Shown: positions 26,352 to 35,431 of the stretch, one piece after another | How the letters are laid out: every line of letters begins with the position of its first letter | Position numbering within the stretch: the stretch's first letter is position 1 | DNA from: Ruegeria_B marisflavi | Lineage (GTDB): Bacteria; Pseudomonadota; Alphaproteobacteria; Rhodobacterales; Rhodobacteraceae | Direction of reading: 5' to 3' | DNA length: 64,000 nt | Assembly: GCF_025673445.1 (NCBI RefSeq) | Contig: NZ_JAOVQN010000001.1 | Coordinates: 248,001 to 312,000, forward strand | The notes under the pieces: model-generated | Databases searched by the model: none | Told to the model about the DNA's origin: nothing | The model's input: only the letters and a program-made list of their open reading frames with translations | Translations under genes and position numbers: made by a program

Positions 26352-27436
26352 CTGATCTTGCCTCGTGCCCGCCGCCGCATCGCCTCGGCAAAGCGGATGG
26401 CCGCGGCAACCGGGCTGTAGTGTTCCGCGCCGATCTCCTGCCCGATCTCGACCACCGCATGCAGGGCCCGGGCGGTGGGCGGATCCGAATGGATCGGCAC
26501 CCCGGCCTCGATCGCGGCGCGTCGGATCGCGGTGGCGGTCTCGTCGACGCCCTTGGCCACACAAACCGGCGCGGCTCCCTTTTGCCGCGACCATTTCAGG
26601 GCGACCGCGTAATGTGTCGGGTTCACGATCACCACGTCCGAGCCGGGCACATCGGCCAGCATCTGGTTCATCGCGATCTCCTGCCCGCGCTGGCGGCGCT
26701 GGCTCTTGACATGCGGGTCGCCCTCGGCGTCCTTCATCTCGTCCATGATCTCCTTGCGGGACATCATGTTCTTGCGGATGTGCTCGGCGTGCTGCCACAG
26801 AAAGTCGACCGCGCCGATCACCAGCGCGACCGCGACCACCAGGAACATGAAGCCGGACAAGAGTCGCGCCATGATCAGAACCGACTGGCGGGCGTCCATT
26901 CCGGCGGTGGCCACGATCTCGGTCAGGTTCACCCGGATAAAGAGGCCCAGCGTCACCGAGTAGAGGAGTAGCTTGACGAAGCTCTTGCCAAACTCGAACA
27001 GGCCGCCGCGCCCGAACTTGTTCTTGGCGTTCGACACGATCGAGACGCGCGACAGTTTCGGCTCCAGCTTGGAGGGCGCCATGACAAATGCGCGCTGTGC
27101 CACCACCGACAGGATCACCGCTGCGGCGGGGATGACAAAAACCGGCAGCAGCGCGACCGATACGGCGCCGAGGAGGCCGCCGACAAGGCCGGCCGCGGGA
27201 CCGTCGAAAATCAGCCGCGACAGCCCGTCGGACTGGTCGATGAGAACGACCAGCGGGTTGGCCAACTGCGTCATCCCGGCCGCACCCAGCCCGGTCAGCG
27301 CCAGGGTCATGCCGGCATAGCCCGCTACCATCGACAGGTCGGCCGACCGGGCGACCTCGCCGCGTTCGCGCGCCTTCTGCAACTTGTGCGGCGTCGGTTC
27401 GAACGACTTTTCGCTGTCGTCGTCCGGCCCGCTCAT
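26348..27436 (-). CDS. flhB: Flagellar export switch protein FlhB
   Basis: 362 residues. Four membrane segments in the first 215 residues, then the cytoplasmic domain with the self-cleaving NPTH motif at residues 272-275. FEPTPHKLQKARERGEVARS at the N-terminus is the family hallmark. It switches export from rod/hook to filament substrates. Both ends overlap neighbours by four bases (fliR upstream, fliJ-like downstream). Confidence 0.97.
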   Translation of the reverse strand: MSGPDDDSEKSFEPTPHKLQKARERGEVARSADLSMVAGYAGMTLALTGLGAAGMTQLANPLVVLIDQSDGLSRLIFDGPAAGLVGGLLGAVSVALLPVFVIPAAAVILSVVAQRAFVMAPSKLEPKLSRVSIVSNAKNKFGRGGLFEFGKSFVKLLLYSVTLGLFIRVNLTEIVATAGMDARQSVLIMARLLSGFMFLVVAVALVIGAVDFLWQHAEHIRKNMMSRKEIMDEMKDAEGDPHVKSQRRQRGQEIAMNQMLADVPGSDVVIVNPTHYAVALKWSRQKGAAPVCVAKGVDETATAIRRAAIEAGVPIHSDPPTARALHAVVEIGQEIGAEHYSPVAAAIRFAEAMRRRARGKIR

Positions 27437-28206
27437 GGCCGCGCTCCGACCGGGTCCTGGAAGAACGCCATCAAGGCGTCAAGCCAGACCGACAGGATCA
27501 CCGGCGTTGCCACCAGGAGCAGCGCCATGCCGCCAAAGGTGATCAGCGGCGCGCCGACAAAGGCGACCATCAGCTGTGGCATCGCCCGGTTGATCGCCCC
27601 AAGCGCCAGGTTGTAGATCAGCGACAGGATGACAAAAGGCGCGGCCAGGCCAAAAGCCAGGGCAAACATCCGGCCCACCTGCGCCACGCCCCATTGCGTC
27701 AGGCTCGCCGCAGCCGGCAATTCGCCCACCGGGAACAGGGTATAGGACCGGATCAGGAACTCGGCGGCGCGCACATGCAGCCCGGCCATGACCGCCAGGG
27801 TCAGGCCCGCCATCGTCAGCAGATGCCCCATCGCCGGTGTCGGCTCGCTGACCGCGCCACCCAAAAGCTGCGACAGCGAGGTGGCCTGGGCCGCGATCAT
27901 CCCCGCCACCTGAAGCGCCATGGCAAAAAGCCGGATGCCGAGGCCCATGGCCAGCCCGGCCAGCGCCTCGATGCCGGCCAGGGCGGCAAACTGCACCGGG
28001 TCCGCGACGGCGGGCGCGGGCGGCGTCGCGGGGGCGATGATCATCGAGAACGCCGCCGCGACCCCGAACCTGACGCGCATCGGGATCGACGATTCTCCAA
28101 ACGCGGGCAGCACCGAAACCAGGGCCGAGACCCGCAGGAACACCGCGAACACCTGCCAGAGCTCGGCCGAGAATAGCGTCAAGAGCTCGGGCGGCAGCGC
28201 GATCAT
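27433..28206 (-). CDS. fliR: Flagellar export gate protein FliR
   Basis: 257 residues, usual length, six membrane segments. Start ATG at 28206 overlaps the flhA stop by four bases; a longer in-frame extension inside flhA is rejected. Visible family features are FLRVSALVSVLPAFGESSIPMRVR near the N-terminus and LAFGLAAPFVILSLIYNLALGAINRAMPQL in the second half. Part of the FliP-FliQ-FliR core. Confidence 0.95.
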   Translation of the reverse strand: MIALPPELLTLFSAELWQVFAVFLRVSALVSVLPAFGESSIPMRVRFGVAAAFSMIIAPATPPAPAVADPVQFAALAGIEALAGLAMGLGIRLFAMALQVAGMIAAQATSLSQLLGGAVSEPTPAMGHLLTMAGLTLAVMAGLHVRAAEFLIRSYTLFPVGELPAAASLTQWGVAQVGRMFALAFGLAAPFVILSLIYNLALGAINRAMPQLMVAFVGAPLITFGGMALLLVATPVILSVWLDALMAFFQDPVGARP

Positions 28207-30275
28207 GCCGGCACCTGCCCGACCAGCGAGGGCCGTGCCTCGAGCCCGATTTCCTCGAACGAAAGTACCGGGTTCGAGATGCCGCGCGCCCGAAGGATGG
28301 TGCGCAGGAACCGCCGCCTGCGGGTCGAGGTGACAAGTGCCGCGAAAATCCCCTGGCTTGCGGTCTGTCCCAGGCGCCCCGCGATCCCGTCGGCCAGCCT
28401 GTTGAACAGGTCGGGCGGCAGCGCGATGTCCAGCCCGCCGCCCGCGCCATCCAGCTGATAGGTGGCAAAGGTCTCTTCCCATTCCGGGGCCAGCTGCACC
28501 AGCGGGATCGAGCCGTCGGGCCGCTTCATCTCGGCCACCAGCTGGAAGCCCAGCCGCTGGCGGACATGTTCACAGATTGCCTCGGGCTGGGTGGTAGCCA
28601 GCCGCGCCTCGGCCACCGCCTCGAGGATCAGCGGCATGTTGCGGATCGACACCCGTTCGTCCAGAAGCAGGCGCAGCACCGCGTGCAGCGTGTCGATCGG
28701 CACCTTGTCGGGGATCAGCTCGTCCAGCAGCTTGCGGTTGGCCTCGGCGCGGGCCGGATCGGACAACAGCGTCATTTCGGACAGCAGCCGGCGCAGCGAT
28801 TTGAGCGTCAGCAACCGGGCGAAGTTCTGCTTGATCACCTCCAGCAGATGGGTCGCCAGGATCTCGGGCGGGGCCACGATTGTGGCCCCGGACAGGGCGG
28901 CGGTCTCCTGATCTTTGGGCAGGATCCAGCGGGCGGGCGCGCCATAGACCGGCTCGCTCACGTCCTTGCCATCGGGCAGGGCGTCGGGCTGGTCGGTCAT
29001 CAGGGCTAGGATAAGATCGGGGTGCAGCACGCCACGGGCCTGCTCGACCCCCTGCACCTTGATCACATAGGTCCCGGCGGGCAGCTCGGCCTGATCGGTC
29101 AGCCGGATGTCGGGCAGGATCAGCCCGTAGGCCGAGGCGACATGGGTGCGCATATTGGCGATCCGGGCGTCAAGACCTGTGCCCGGGTCCAACGCCATGC
29201 CCACCAGGTCGGGGGCGAACTCCAGATGCACGTCGTCCAGATCGAGGATATCGCCGATGCCCTGACGTGCCACCGGCGCCGCCTCGGCCCCGGCCCTGGC
29301 CGCGCTTTCCGCCGCCGCCCTTTGCTTGCGGTACATCGACCAGGCGGCATATCCCAGCACCGCACCGCCCGCGATAAAGGGCAGAAAGGGCAGGCCGGGC
29401 ACGAGCGCGAACAGCACCATCAGCACCGCCACCGTGGCCAGCGCCGCCGGGTGCCGCCCCAGTTGCGCGAACAGCGCGGTATCGGTCGCCCCCTGGGTGC
29501 CGCCGCGCGCCAACAAGAGGGCCGAGGCGATCGAGATGATCACGGCGGGGATCTGCGACACCAGCCCGTCGCCCACCGTCAGGATGGCATAGGTCTCGAA
29601 CGCGGCGCCAACCGGCATGCCGTGCACGATGACCCCCATGATCAGCCCCATCACCAGGTTCAAGAGCGTGATCAACAGCCCGGCGATGGCATCGCCCTTG
29701 ACGAATTTCGACGCCCCGTCGAGCGAGCCGAAAAACGTGGTTTCCTGCTGTTCCAGCTCGCGCCGAGCCTTGGCCTGTTGGTGGTCGATGGCGCCCGCCG
29801 ACATGTCGCTGTCGATGGCCAGCTGCTTGCCCGGCATCCCGTCCAGCGCAAAGCGCGCGCCGACCTCGGCCATGCGGGCGGCGCCCTTGGTGATCACCAT
29901 GAAATTGACGATCAGCAGCACACCGAACACCACAAGGCCCAGAAAGACGCTGCCGCTCATCACGAACTGGGCAAACCCCTCGATCACATCGCCCGCGGCA
30001 TTGGGCCCGGTATGCCCCTGACCGATGATCAGCTTGGTCGAGGAGACATTGAGCGACAGCCGCAGCATCAGCGAGGCCAGCAGGATGGTCGGAAAGGACG
30101 AGAAATCCAGCGGCCGCTCGATGAACAGGGTCAGGGTAAAGATTAGGATCGCCAGCGCGAAAGAGGCCGCCAGCCCGATATCCAGCACCCAGGCGGGCAT
30201 CGGCAGGATCATCATCACGATGATCGCCATCAGCGCCAGCGACAGCAGAACTGTCGGGCTGAACAGCGTTCTCAT
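28203..30275 (-). CDS. flhA: Flagellar export gate protein FlhA
   Basis: 690 residues from the ATG at 30275; a longer in-frame frame reaching 30389 overlaps the upstream gene and lacks a ribosome binding site. Eight N-terminal membrane segments, the FHIPEP-family loop with KGAARMAEVGARFALDGMPGKQ near residue 150, and a soluble C-terminal export domain from about residue 330. It forms the nonameric ring that receives substrates. Only a weak ribosome binding site is seen, so translation may be coupled to the SltF-like gene 25 bases upstream. Confidence 0.97.
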   Translation of the reverse strand: MRTLFSPTVLLSLALMAIIVMMILPMPAWVLDIGLAASFALAILIFTLTLFIERPLDFSSFPTILLASLMLRLSLNVSSTKLIIGQGHTGPNAAGDVIEGFAQFVMSGSVFLGLVVFGVLLIVNFMVITKGAARMAEVGARFALDGMPGKQLAIDSDMSAGAIDHQQAKARRELEQQETTFFGSLDGASKFVKGDAIAGLLITLLNLVMGLIMGVIVHGMPVGAAFETYAILTVGDGLVSQIPAVIISIASALLLARGGTQGATDTALFAQLGRHPAALATVAVLMVLFALVPGLPFLPFIAGGAVLGYAAWSMYRKQRAAAESAARAGAEAAPVARQGIGDILDLDDVHLEFAPDLVGMALDPGTGLDARIANMRTHVASAYGLILPDIRLTDQAELPAGTYVIKVQGVEQARGVLHPDLILALMTDQPDALPDGKDVSEPVYGAPARWILPKDQETAALSGATIVAPPEILATHLLEVIKQNFARLLTLKSLRRLLSEMTLLSDPARAEANRKLLDELIPDKVPIDTLHAVLRLLLDERVSIRNMPLILEAVAEARLATTQPEAICEHVRQRLGFQLVAEMKRPDGSIPLVQLAPEWEETFATYQLDGAGGGLDIALPPDLFNRLADGIAGRLGQTASQGIFAALVTSTRRRRFLRTILRARGISNPVLSFEEIGLEARPSLVGQVPA

Positions 30276-30300
30276 GTCAATTTTCGGCAAGGCGGCGATC

Positions 30301-31017
30301 CTAGTTGAACGGGATAAAGGCACGGCCGGCCTGGCCTGTGGCGACAAGCGAGCCCAGGCGCGTTCCGCCCGCAGGCGTCTGGCCGCCAAGGGCGATCAGC
30401 GGCCGCGCCCGCGCGGCGGTCAGCGATCCGGTACGGGGTTCCGGGGCGGCATCTTCCAGCCGGACCCGCGTTGTTTCGAAACGGGCGGCATAGGCATCTG
30501 CCAGCGACTGGGTGCGCGAATGAAATGCGCCCGCCGCCGCCTTCCACGAACCCAGCTCGCCATAGAGGTCCTTGAGAAAGCGGGCGGCGTAATCGGCGTT
30601 GATCTCGGGGTCGAACATATCGTCGATCGAGCGGAAGGCCTGGCTGTGCCAGCGGTAATTGATCTGGAAACAGCCCAAGTCGAAACTGCGCGCGCCCGAT
30701 TTGAACCGCTCAAAGACATATGTCTGCGCGGCGGTCTGCGAGGGGAACCAGTGACCGACGCCCTCCATGTTGACGGTCCAGGGCCAGGGTTCCAGCGCGC
30801 CGCCGCTGCTGCGCCCGGTTTCGACCCGGGTGATCGCGCGCAGTACGTCAAGCGGCACGTCATGCGCGCGCGCCGCGCGCCGGGCCGCCATGTCGCACAG
30901 GCCCGAGGTGCCGGGATCGACCGTTGCCGCCGCCGGATCGGCCAGTGCAAGCATCCACAAGACCGCCAGCCGCATCGCGGGCGCAAGAATGGTATTCGAG
31001 ATGCATTGTCTGGGCAT
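30301..31017 (-). CDS. SltF-like lytic transglycosylase of the flagellar operon
   Basis: 238 residues if the ATG at 31017 is used; an inner ATG at 30975 gives a cleaner signal peptide (MRLAVLWMLALADPAAA). The lysozyme-like SLT domain has catalytic Glu66 in TRVETG, then LGCFQINYRWHSQAF and the AARFLKDLYGELGSWKAAAGAFHSR segment. It cuts peptidoglycan so that the rod can pass. In Rhodobacter sphaeroides a dedicated enzyme, SltF, does this because FlgJ lacks the muramidase domain; the position just upstream of flhA supports the same role. Confidence 0.8.
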   Translation of the reverse strand: MPRQCISNTILAPAMRLAVLWMLALADPAAATVDPGTSGLCDMAARRAARAHDVPLDVLRAITRVETGRSSGGALEPWPWTVNMEGVGHWFPSQTAAQTYVFERFKSGARSFDLGCFQINYRWHSQAFRSIDDMFDPEINADYAARFLKDLYGELGSWKAAAGAFHSRTQSLADAYAARFETTRVRLEDAAPEPRTGSLTAARARPLIALGGQTPAGGTRLGSLVATGQAGRAFIPFN

Positions 31018-31078
31018 TCTGCCTGTCCGGGATTCTTCCGCTCCCCGGGACGTTATCGGCAGGTCCGTTTACAACGGG

Positions 31079-31702
31079 TTAGCGCGGGCCGGATTCCGGG
31101 TGCCGCGACATGAACCGGTCGATGTCGGTCTCTGACGGGGCAACGCCGGTGAACACCTCGACATAGTCGGGCATATTGGCCAGCCGGGTCTCGGGGTTTT
31201 CCTCGATCCGCATCGAGATATAGCCGACCTGAGTGTACATCACCGTCATCGCCCGCACATTGGCCTGCTGAGCGGAATAGCCGAACCGCAGGAACATCGC
31301 GGCGACCGCGTTCTGCCGCGCCAGATCGGCCTGGTCGAGCCGCGCCTGAAGCCCGGCGTCGTTGCGCGCCCAGTTGCGAATCGCCAGATCCAGCCGGGCA
31401 TCGAACAATGCGTCGTCCAGCCAGCAATCGAACAGGTTGAACATCGCCTCGACGATGCTTTCGGCAAAGGCCTCGGTCCGGGCCACCAGATTGCCGGTGT
31501 TCTTTTCCTCCCAGCGGCGCACCATCGCCTCCAGCAGGGCCTCACGATCCTTGAAATGCCAATAGAATCCGGTGCGCGCGACGCCCAGTTTCTGCGCCAG
31601 CGGCATGATCTTGACCGCTTCGACCCCGCTCTCGGTCAGCAGGTCATAGGCAGCCGTCAGCCAGGCGGCCTCGGTGCTGGAGGGTTTGGGCGCGATTGTC
31701 AT
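31079..31702 (-). CDS. TetR family regulator of the methylamine-type cluster
   Basis: 207 residues from the ATG at 31702; a longer frame reaching 31804 would cover the operator and is rejected. The N-terminal helix-turn-helix is AVKIMPLAQKLGVARTGFYWHFKDREALLEAM (residues about 24-55, read in two parts), followed by a ligand-binding helical domain. It is divergent from the mttB-like gene, with a palindrome in the 104-base gap. Inference: a repressor released by a methylated amine or its breakdown product. Confidence 0.85.
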   Translation of the reverse strand: MTIAPKPSSTEAAWLTAAYDLLTESGVEAVKIMPLAQKLGVARTGFYWHFKDREALLEAMVRRWEEKNTGNLVARTEAFAESIVEAMFNLFDCWLDDALFDARLDLAIRNWARNDAGLQARLDQADLARQNAVAAMFLRFGYSAQQANVRAMTVMYTQVGYISMRIEENPETRLANMPDYVEVFTGVAPSETDIDRFMSRHPESGPR

Positions 31703-31742
31703 GGCGCAAGATCTAGCATCCTCGACACTACTGCACAAGTTA

Positions 31743-31760
31743 CTTGACACAAGTGTCGAG
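31743..31760. promoter_or_regulatory. TetR operator overlapping a -35 element of the mttB-like operon
   Basis: CTTGACAC-AA-GTGTCGAG is an inverted repeat with one mismatched pair. TTGACA at 31744-31749 inside it is a perfect -35 box for the plus-strand operon, with CAGATA at 31768-31773 as a weak -10. A third half-site CTCGACACT lies at 31721-31729, an exact inverted copy of the right arm. This is a good layout for simple repression. Confidence 0.6.
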
Positions 31761-31806
31761 TCACGCACAGATAGATCAGTTTCGCTGTTTATCGCAGGTT
31801 TCACCC

Positions 31807-33375
31807 ATGACCGATCAGACGCCCCCCAGGTCGCGGCGCGCGCGCCGCAGTTCCGACAAATCCAACCGGTCGGCCGAACCGGGACAGAACCTGCATCTGC
31901 GGGTGCCCTATATCACCCGCAAGATCCCGACCTACGATCTGCTGGGCGAAGAAGCGCTGGAGAAAATCGAGGCCACCGCCGACCGTATCCTGGCCGAGAT
32001 CGGGATCGAGTTGCGCGACGACGAAGAGAGCATGACGCTCTACAAGAAGGCGGGCGCGCAGGTGACCGAACTGCGCGCCAACACCTGGAATGTCCGGTTC
32101 GAGCCGGGCATGCTGCGCGAGATTCTGAAAACCGCGCCCGCGCGCTTTACCCAGCATGCCCGCAACCCGGCCAACAATGTCGATATCGGCGGCGACGCGA
32201 TGGTGTTCGCGCCCGCCTATGGCTCGCCCTTCGTGATGGACATGGACAATGGCCGCCGCTACGGCACCATTCAGGACTTCCGGAACCTGATCAAGCTGGG
32301 CCAGTCCTCGCCCTGGCTGCACCATTCCGGCGGCACCATCTGCGAGCCGACGGATATCCCGGTGAACAAGCGGCACCTGGACATGGTCTATGCCCACATG
32401 CGCTATTCCGACCGCGCCTTTCTGGGTTCGATCACCGCGCCCGAACGCGCCGCCGACAGTATCGAGATGTGCCGCATCCTGTTCGGGGCGGATTTTGTCG
32501 ACCGGAACTGCGTCATCATGGGCAATTTCAACACCACCTCGCCGCTGGTGATCGACGGGGTCACGGCGGCGGGCATCCGTACCTATGCGGCGGCGGGGCA
32601 GGGGTCGATCCACCTGCCGTTCCTCTTGGGTGGCGCCGTGTCGCCGCTGACCATGGCGGGGGCCGTGGCGCAATGCCTGGCCGAATCCATGGCCTCCTGC
32701 GCCATCGCCCAGCTGACCCGCCCGGGGGCGCCGGCCATTCTGGCCGGGTTCCTGTCGTCGATGAGCTTGCGCACGGGCAGCCCCACCTTTGGCACGCCGG
32801 AACCGGCGCTGGGTTCGCTGGTGATGGGCCAACTGGCGCGCCGTCTGAACATGCCGCTGCGCTGTGCCGGCAATTTCTCGACCTCCAAGGCACCCGACGG
32901 GCAGGCCATGCAGCAGGCGATGATGTCGATGATGTCGGCGGTGCAGGGCGGCGCGAACTACATCCTGCATTCGGCCGGTTTCGTCGATGGTCTGCTCAGC
33001 ATGTCCTACGAGAAATTCGTGATGGACACCGACATGTGCGGGGCGCTGCATTCCTATCTGGCCGGGATCGAGGTGAACGAGGATACGCTTGGCTTCGACG
33101 CGCTGGCGCAGAATGGCCCGGGCGAGCATATGTTCGGCACCGACCACACCCTGCGCCACTATGAAACCGCCTATTGGGATAGCGGGTTGAACGACGACCA
33201 GACCCACGAGACCTGGTTCGAACAGGGCAGCGCCGACTATGCCATCCGCGCCAACAAGCGCTGGAAGGATATCCTGAACGCCTATGAGGCACCGGCGATG
33301 GACGACGCGACCGACGAGGCGCTGCGCGAGTTCATCGATCGCAAGAAAGCCTCCATGCCCGATGCCTGGTACTGA
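31807..33375 (+). CDS. MttB-family (non-pyrrolysine) corrinoid-dependent methyltransferase-like protein
   Basis: 522 residues from the ATG at 31807. The chain matches the trimethylamine methyltransferase MttB superfamily: LEKIEATADRILAEIGIE near the N-terminus and a TIM-barrel core with LHHSGGTICEPTDIP, NCVIMGNFNTTSPLV and MGGA/GGANYILHSAGFVDGLL. No in-frame TAG (pyrrolysine codon) occurs. Members without pyrrolysine, such as MtgB, move a methyl group from glycine betaine or similar quaternary amines to a corrinoid protein. No corrinoid protein gene lies in the window. First gene of a four-gene run with two flavoenzymes and a ProC-like reductase. Confidence 0.85.
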   Translation: MTDQTPPRSRRARRSSDKSNRSAEPGQNLHLRVPYITRKIPTYDLLGEEALEKIEATADRILAEIGIELRDDEESMTLYKKAGAQVTELRANTWNVRFEPGMLREILKTAPARFTQHARNPANNVDIGGDAMVFAPAYGSPFVMDMDNGRRYGTIQDFRNLIKLGQSSPWLHHSGGTICEPTDIPVNKRHLDMVYAHMRYSDRAFLGSITAPERAADSIEMCRILFGADFVDRNCVIMGNFNTTSPLVIDGVTAAGIRTYAAAGQGSIHLPFLLGGAVSPLTMAGAVAQCLAESMASCAIAQLTRPGAPAILAGFLSSMSLRTGSPTFGTPEPALGSLVMGQLARRLNMPLRCAGNFSTSKAPDGQAMQQAMMSMMSAVQGGANYILHSAGFVDGLLSMSYEKFVMDTDMCGALHSYLAGIEVNEDTLGFDALAQNGPGEHMFGTDHTLRHYETAYWDSGLNDDQTHETWFEQGSADYAIRANKRWKDILNAYEAPAMDDATDEALREFIDRKKASMPDAWY

Positions 33376-33384
33376 GGAAACCCC

Positions 33385-35430
33385 ATGTCTCGCGACCCGC
33401 TGCTGCAACCCTATCAGCTGAAACACCTGACCCTGAAAAACCGGATCATGACCACCAGTCATGAACCGGCCTATCCCGAGGACGGCCTGCCCAAGGACCG
33501 CTATCGCGCCTATCACGTCGAACGCGCCAAGGCGGGCGTGGCGATGACCATGACCGCCGGGTCCGCCTCGGTCAGCCGCGACAGCCCGCCGGTGTTCAAC
33601 AACATCCTCGTCTGGCGTGACGAAGTGGTGGGCTGGATGAAGAAACTGGCCGACGAATGCCACGACCATGGCTGCGCGGTGATGATCCAGCTCACCCATC
33701 TGGGCCGCCGCACCGGCTGGGACAAGGGCGCATGGCTGCCTTCGGTCAGCTCGACATCCGACCGGGAACCGGCGCACCGCAGGTTTCCGAAACTGGCCGA
33801 GGAATGGGACATCTCCCGCATCATCGGCGATTTCGCCGATGCCGCCGAAAAGATGAAACTGGCAGGGCTCGACGGGGTCGAGATCATGACCCATGGCCAC
33901 CTGCTGGACCAGTTCATGTCACCGCTCAGCAACGAGCTCGACGGCCCCTATGGCAAGGCAACGCTGCAAACCCGGATGCAACTGACGCTCGATATCATCG
34001 ACGCGGTGCGCAAGCGTGTGGGCGACGATTTTATCGTCGGCACCCGCTTTGCCCCCGACGAGGCGCAGACGGGCGGCATCACCGAAGAGATGGGCATGCA
34101 GATCGCCCATATGTTCAAGGCGACCGGGCAGCTCGATTATCTCAATATCAACCGGGGCCGGATCCATACCGACCCGGCGATGACCGACATGATCCCGGTA
34201 CAGGGGATGAAGGCCTCACCGCATCTCGATTTCGCCGGGCGGGTCCGGGCCGAGGTGGGCATGCCCACCTTCCACGCTTCGAAAATCCCCGATGTCGCCA
34301 CCGCGCGCCATGCCATTGTCACCGGGCAGCTCGACATGGTGGGCATGACCCGTGCCCATATGGCTGATCCCTATCTTGTGCAAAAGATCGTCGAAGGGCG
34401 CGAACACGATATCCGCCCCTGTGTCGGCGCCACTTATTGCCTGGACCGGATCTATCAGGCGGGCGAGGCGCTGTGCATCCACAACCCCGCCACCGGGCGC
34501 GAACTGACCATGCCGCATCAGATACCGGCGGCGGAGACCCGCAAGCGGGTCGTGATTGTGGGTGCCGGTCCGGCGGGACTCGAGGCCGCCCGCGTTGCCG
34601 CCGAGCGCGGCCACCATGTGACCGTGTTCGAGGCCCAGCCCGACCCCGGTGGCCAGATCCGCTTGACCACGCAGAACCCGCGCCGCCGCGAGATGATCGG
34701 CATCGTCGACTGGCGCATGGCGCAATGCGCCGCCCGCGATGTCGAGTTCCATTTCAACACCTGGGCCGAGGCGGCGGATGTGACCGCGCTGAACCCCGAT
34801 GTGGTGATCGTCGCCACTGGCGGCCTGCCCAACACGAAACTCTTCGAATCCGGGCATGAGAACGACCTGCTGGTCAGCGCCTGGGACATGATCTCGGGCG
34901 ATGTGAAACCAGGGCGCGAGGTGCTGATCTATGACGAAAGCGGCGATCACCCGGGCGTGATGGCGGCCGAGATTGCCGCCAATGCGGGCGCCAAGGTCGA
35001 GGTGATGACCCCCGACCGCAGCTTTGCCCCCGATATCATGGGCATGAACCTGGTGCCCTATATGCGCGCGCTTCAGGACAAGGATGTGACCTTTACCGTC
35101 ACCCGCCGCCTGCTGGACGTGACCCGCGACGGGAACCGGCTGCGGGCGAAAATCGGTACCGATTACAGCAGCTTCACCAAGGACCAGACCTATGACCAGG
35201 TGGTGGTGAACTATGGCACCATGCCGATGGCCGACCTCTATTTCGAACTCAGACCGCTGTCGCGCAACGGCGGCGAGGTCGACTATCAGGCGCTGATCGA
35301 CGGGCATCCGCAGAGGATCGAAACCAATCCCGATGGTGCGTTCCAGCTGTTCCGCATCGGCGACGCGGTCAGCGCCCGCAACACCCATGCCGCGATCTAT
35401 GACGCGCTGAGGCTGGTGAAGGATATCTGA
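33385..35430 (+). CDS. TMADH/DgcA-type FMN-FAD oxidoreductase (altered Fe-S motif)
   Basis: 681 residues. The N-terminal half is an old-yellow-enzyme FMN barrel (LKHLTLKNRIMTTSHEPAY at the start, DGVEIMTHGHLLDQFMSPLSN near 170). The C-terminal half binds FAD/NAD (VVIVGAGPAGLEAARVAAERG near residue 390). The cysteine cluster reads C346-x5-C352-x11-C364, so the second Cys of the usual C-x2-C-x3-C-x11-C is an Ala and one residue is missing. The closest functional family by appearance is dimethylglycine demethylase DgcA or stachydrine-type demethylases. It probably oxidatively demethylates an N-methylated product. Nine bases after the mttB-like gene. Confidence 0.85.
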   Translation: MSRDPLLQPYQLKHLTLKNRIMTTSHEPAYPEDGLPKDRYRAYHVERAKAGVAMTMTAGSASVSRDSPPVFNNILVWRDEVVGWMKKLADECHDHGCAVMIQLTHLGRRTGWDKGAWLPSVSSTSDREPAHRRFPKLAEEWDISRIIGDFADAAEKMKLAGLDGVEIMTHGHLLDQFMSPLSNELDGPYGKATLQTRMQLTLDIIDAVRKRVGDDFIVGTRFAPDEAQTGGITEEMGMQIAHMFKATGQLDYLNINRGRIHTDPAMTDMIPVQGMKASPHLDFAGRVRAEVGMPTFHASKIPDVATARHAIVTGQLDMVGMTRAHMADPYLVQKIVEGREHDIRPCVGATYCLDRIYQAGEALCIHNPATGRELTMPHQIPAAETRKRVVIVGAGPAGLEAARVAAERGHHVTVFEAQPDPGGQIRLTTQNPRRREMIGIVDWRMAQCAARDVEFHFNTWAEAADVTALNPDVVIVATGGLPNTKLFESGHENDLLVSAWDMISGDVKPGREVLIYDESGDHPGVMAAEIAANAGAKVEVMTPDRSFAPDIMGMNLVPYMRALQDKDVTFTVTRRLLDVTRDGNRLRAKIGTDYSSFTKDQTYDQVVVNYGTMPMADLYFELRPLSRNGGEVDYQALIDGHPQRIETNPDGAFQLFRIGDAVSARNTHAAIYDALRLVKDI

Positions 35431-35431
35431 C

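Noticed and set aside
31807..33375. Pyrrolysine-containing MttB
   Set aside because: No in-frame TAG occurs, so this is a non-pyrrolysine family member.
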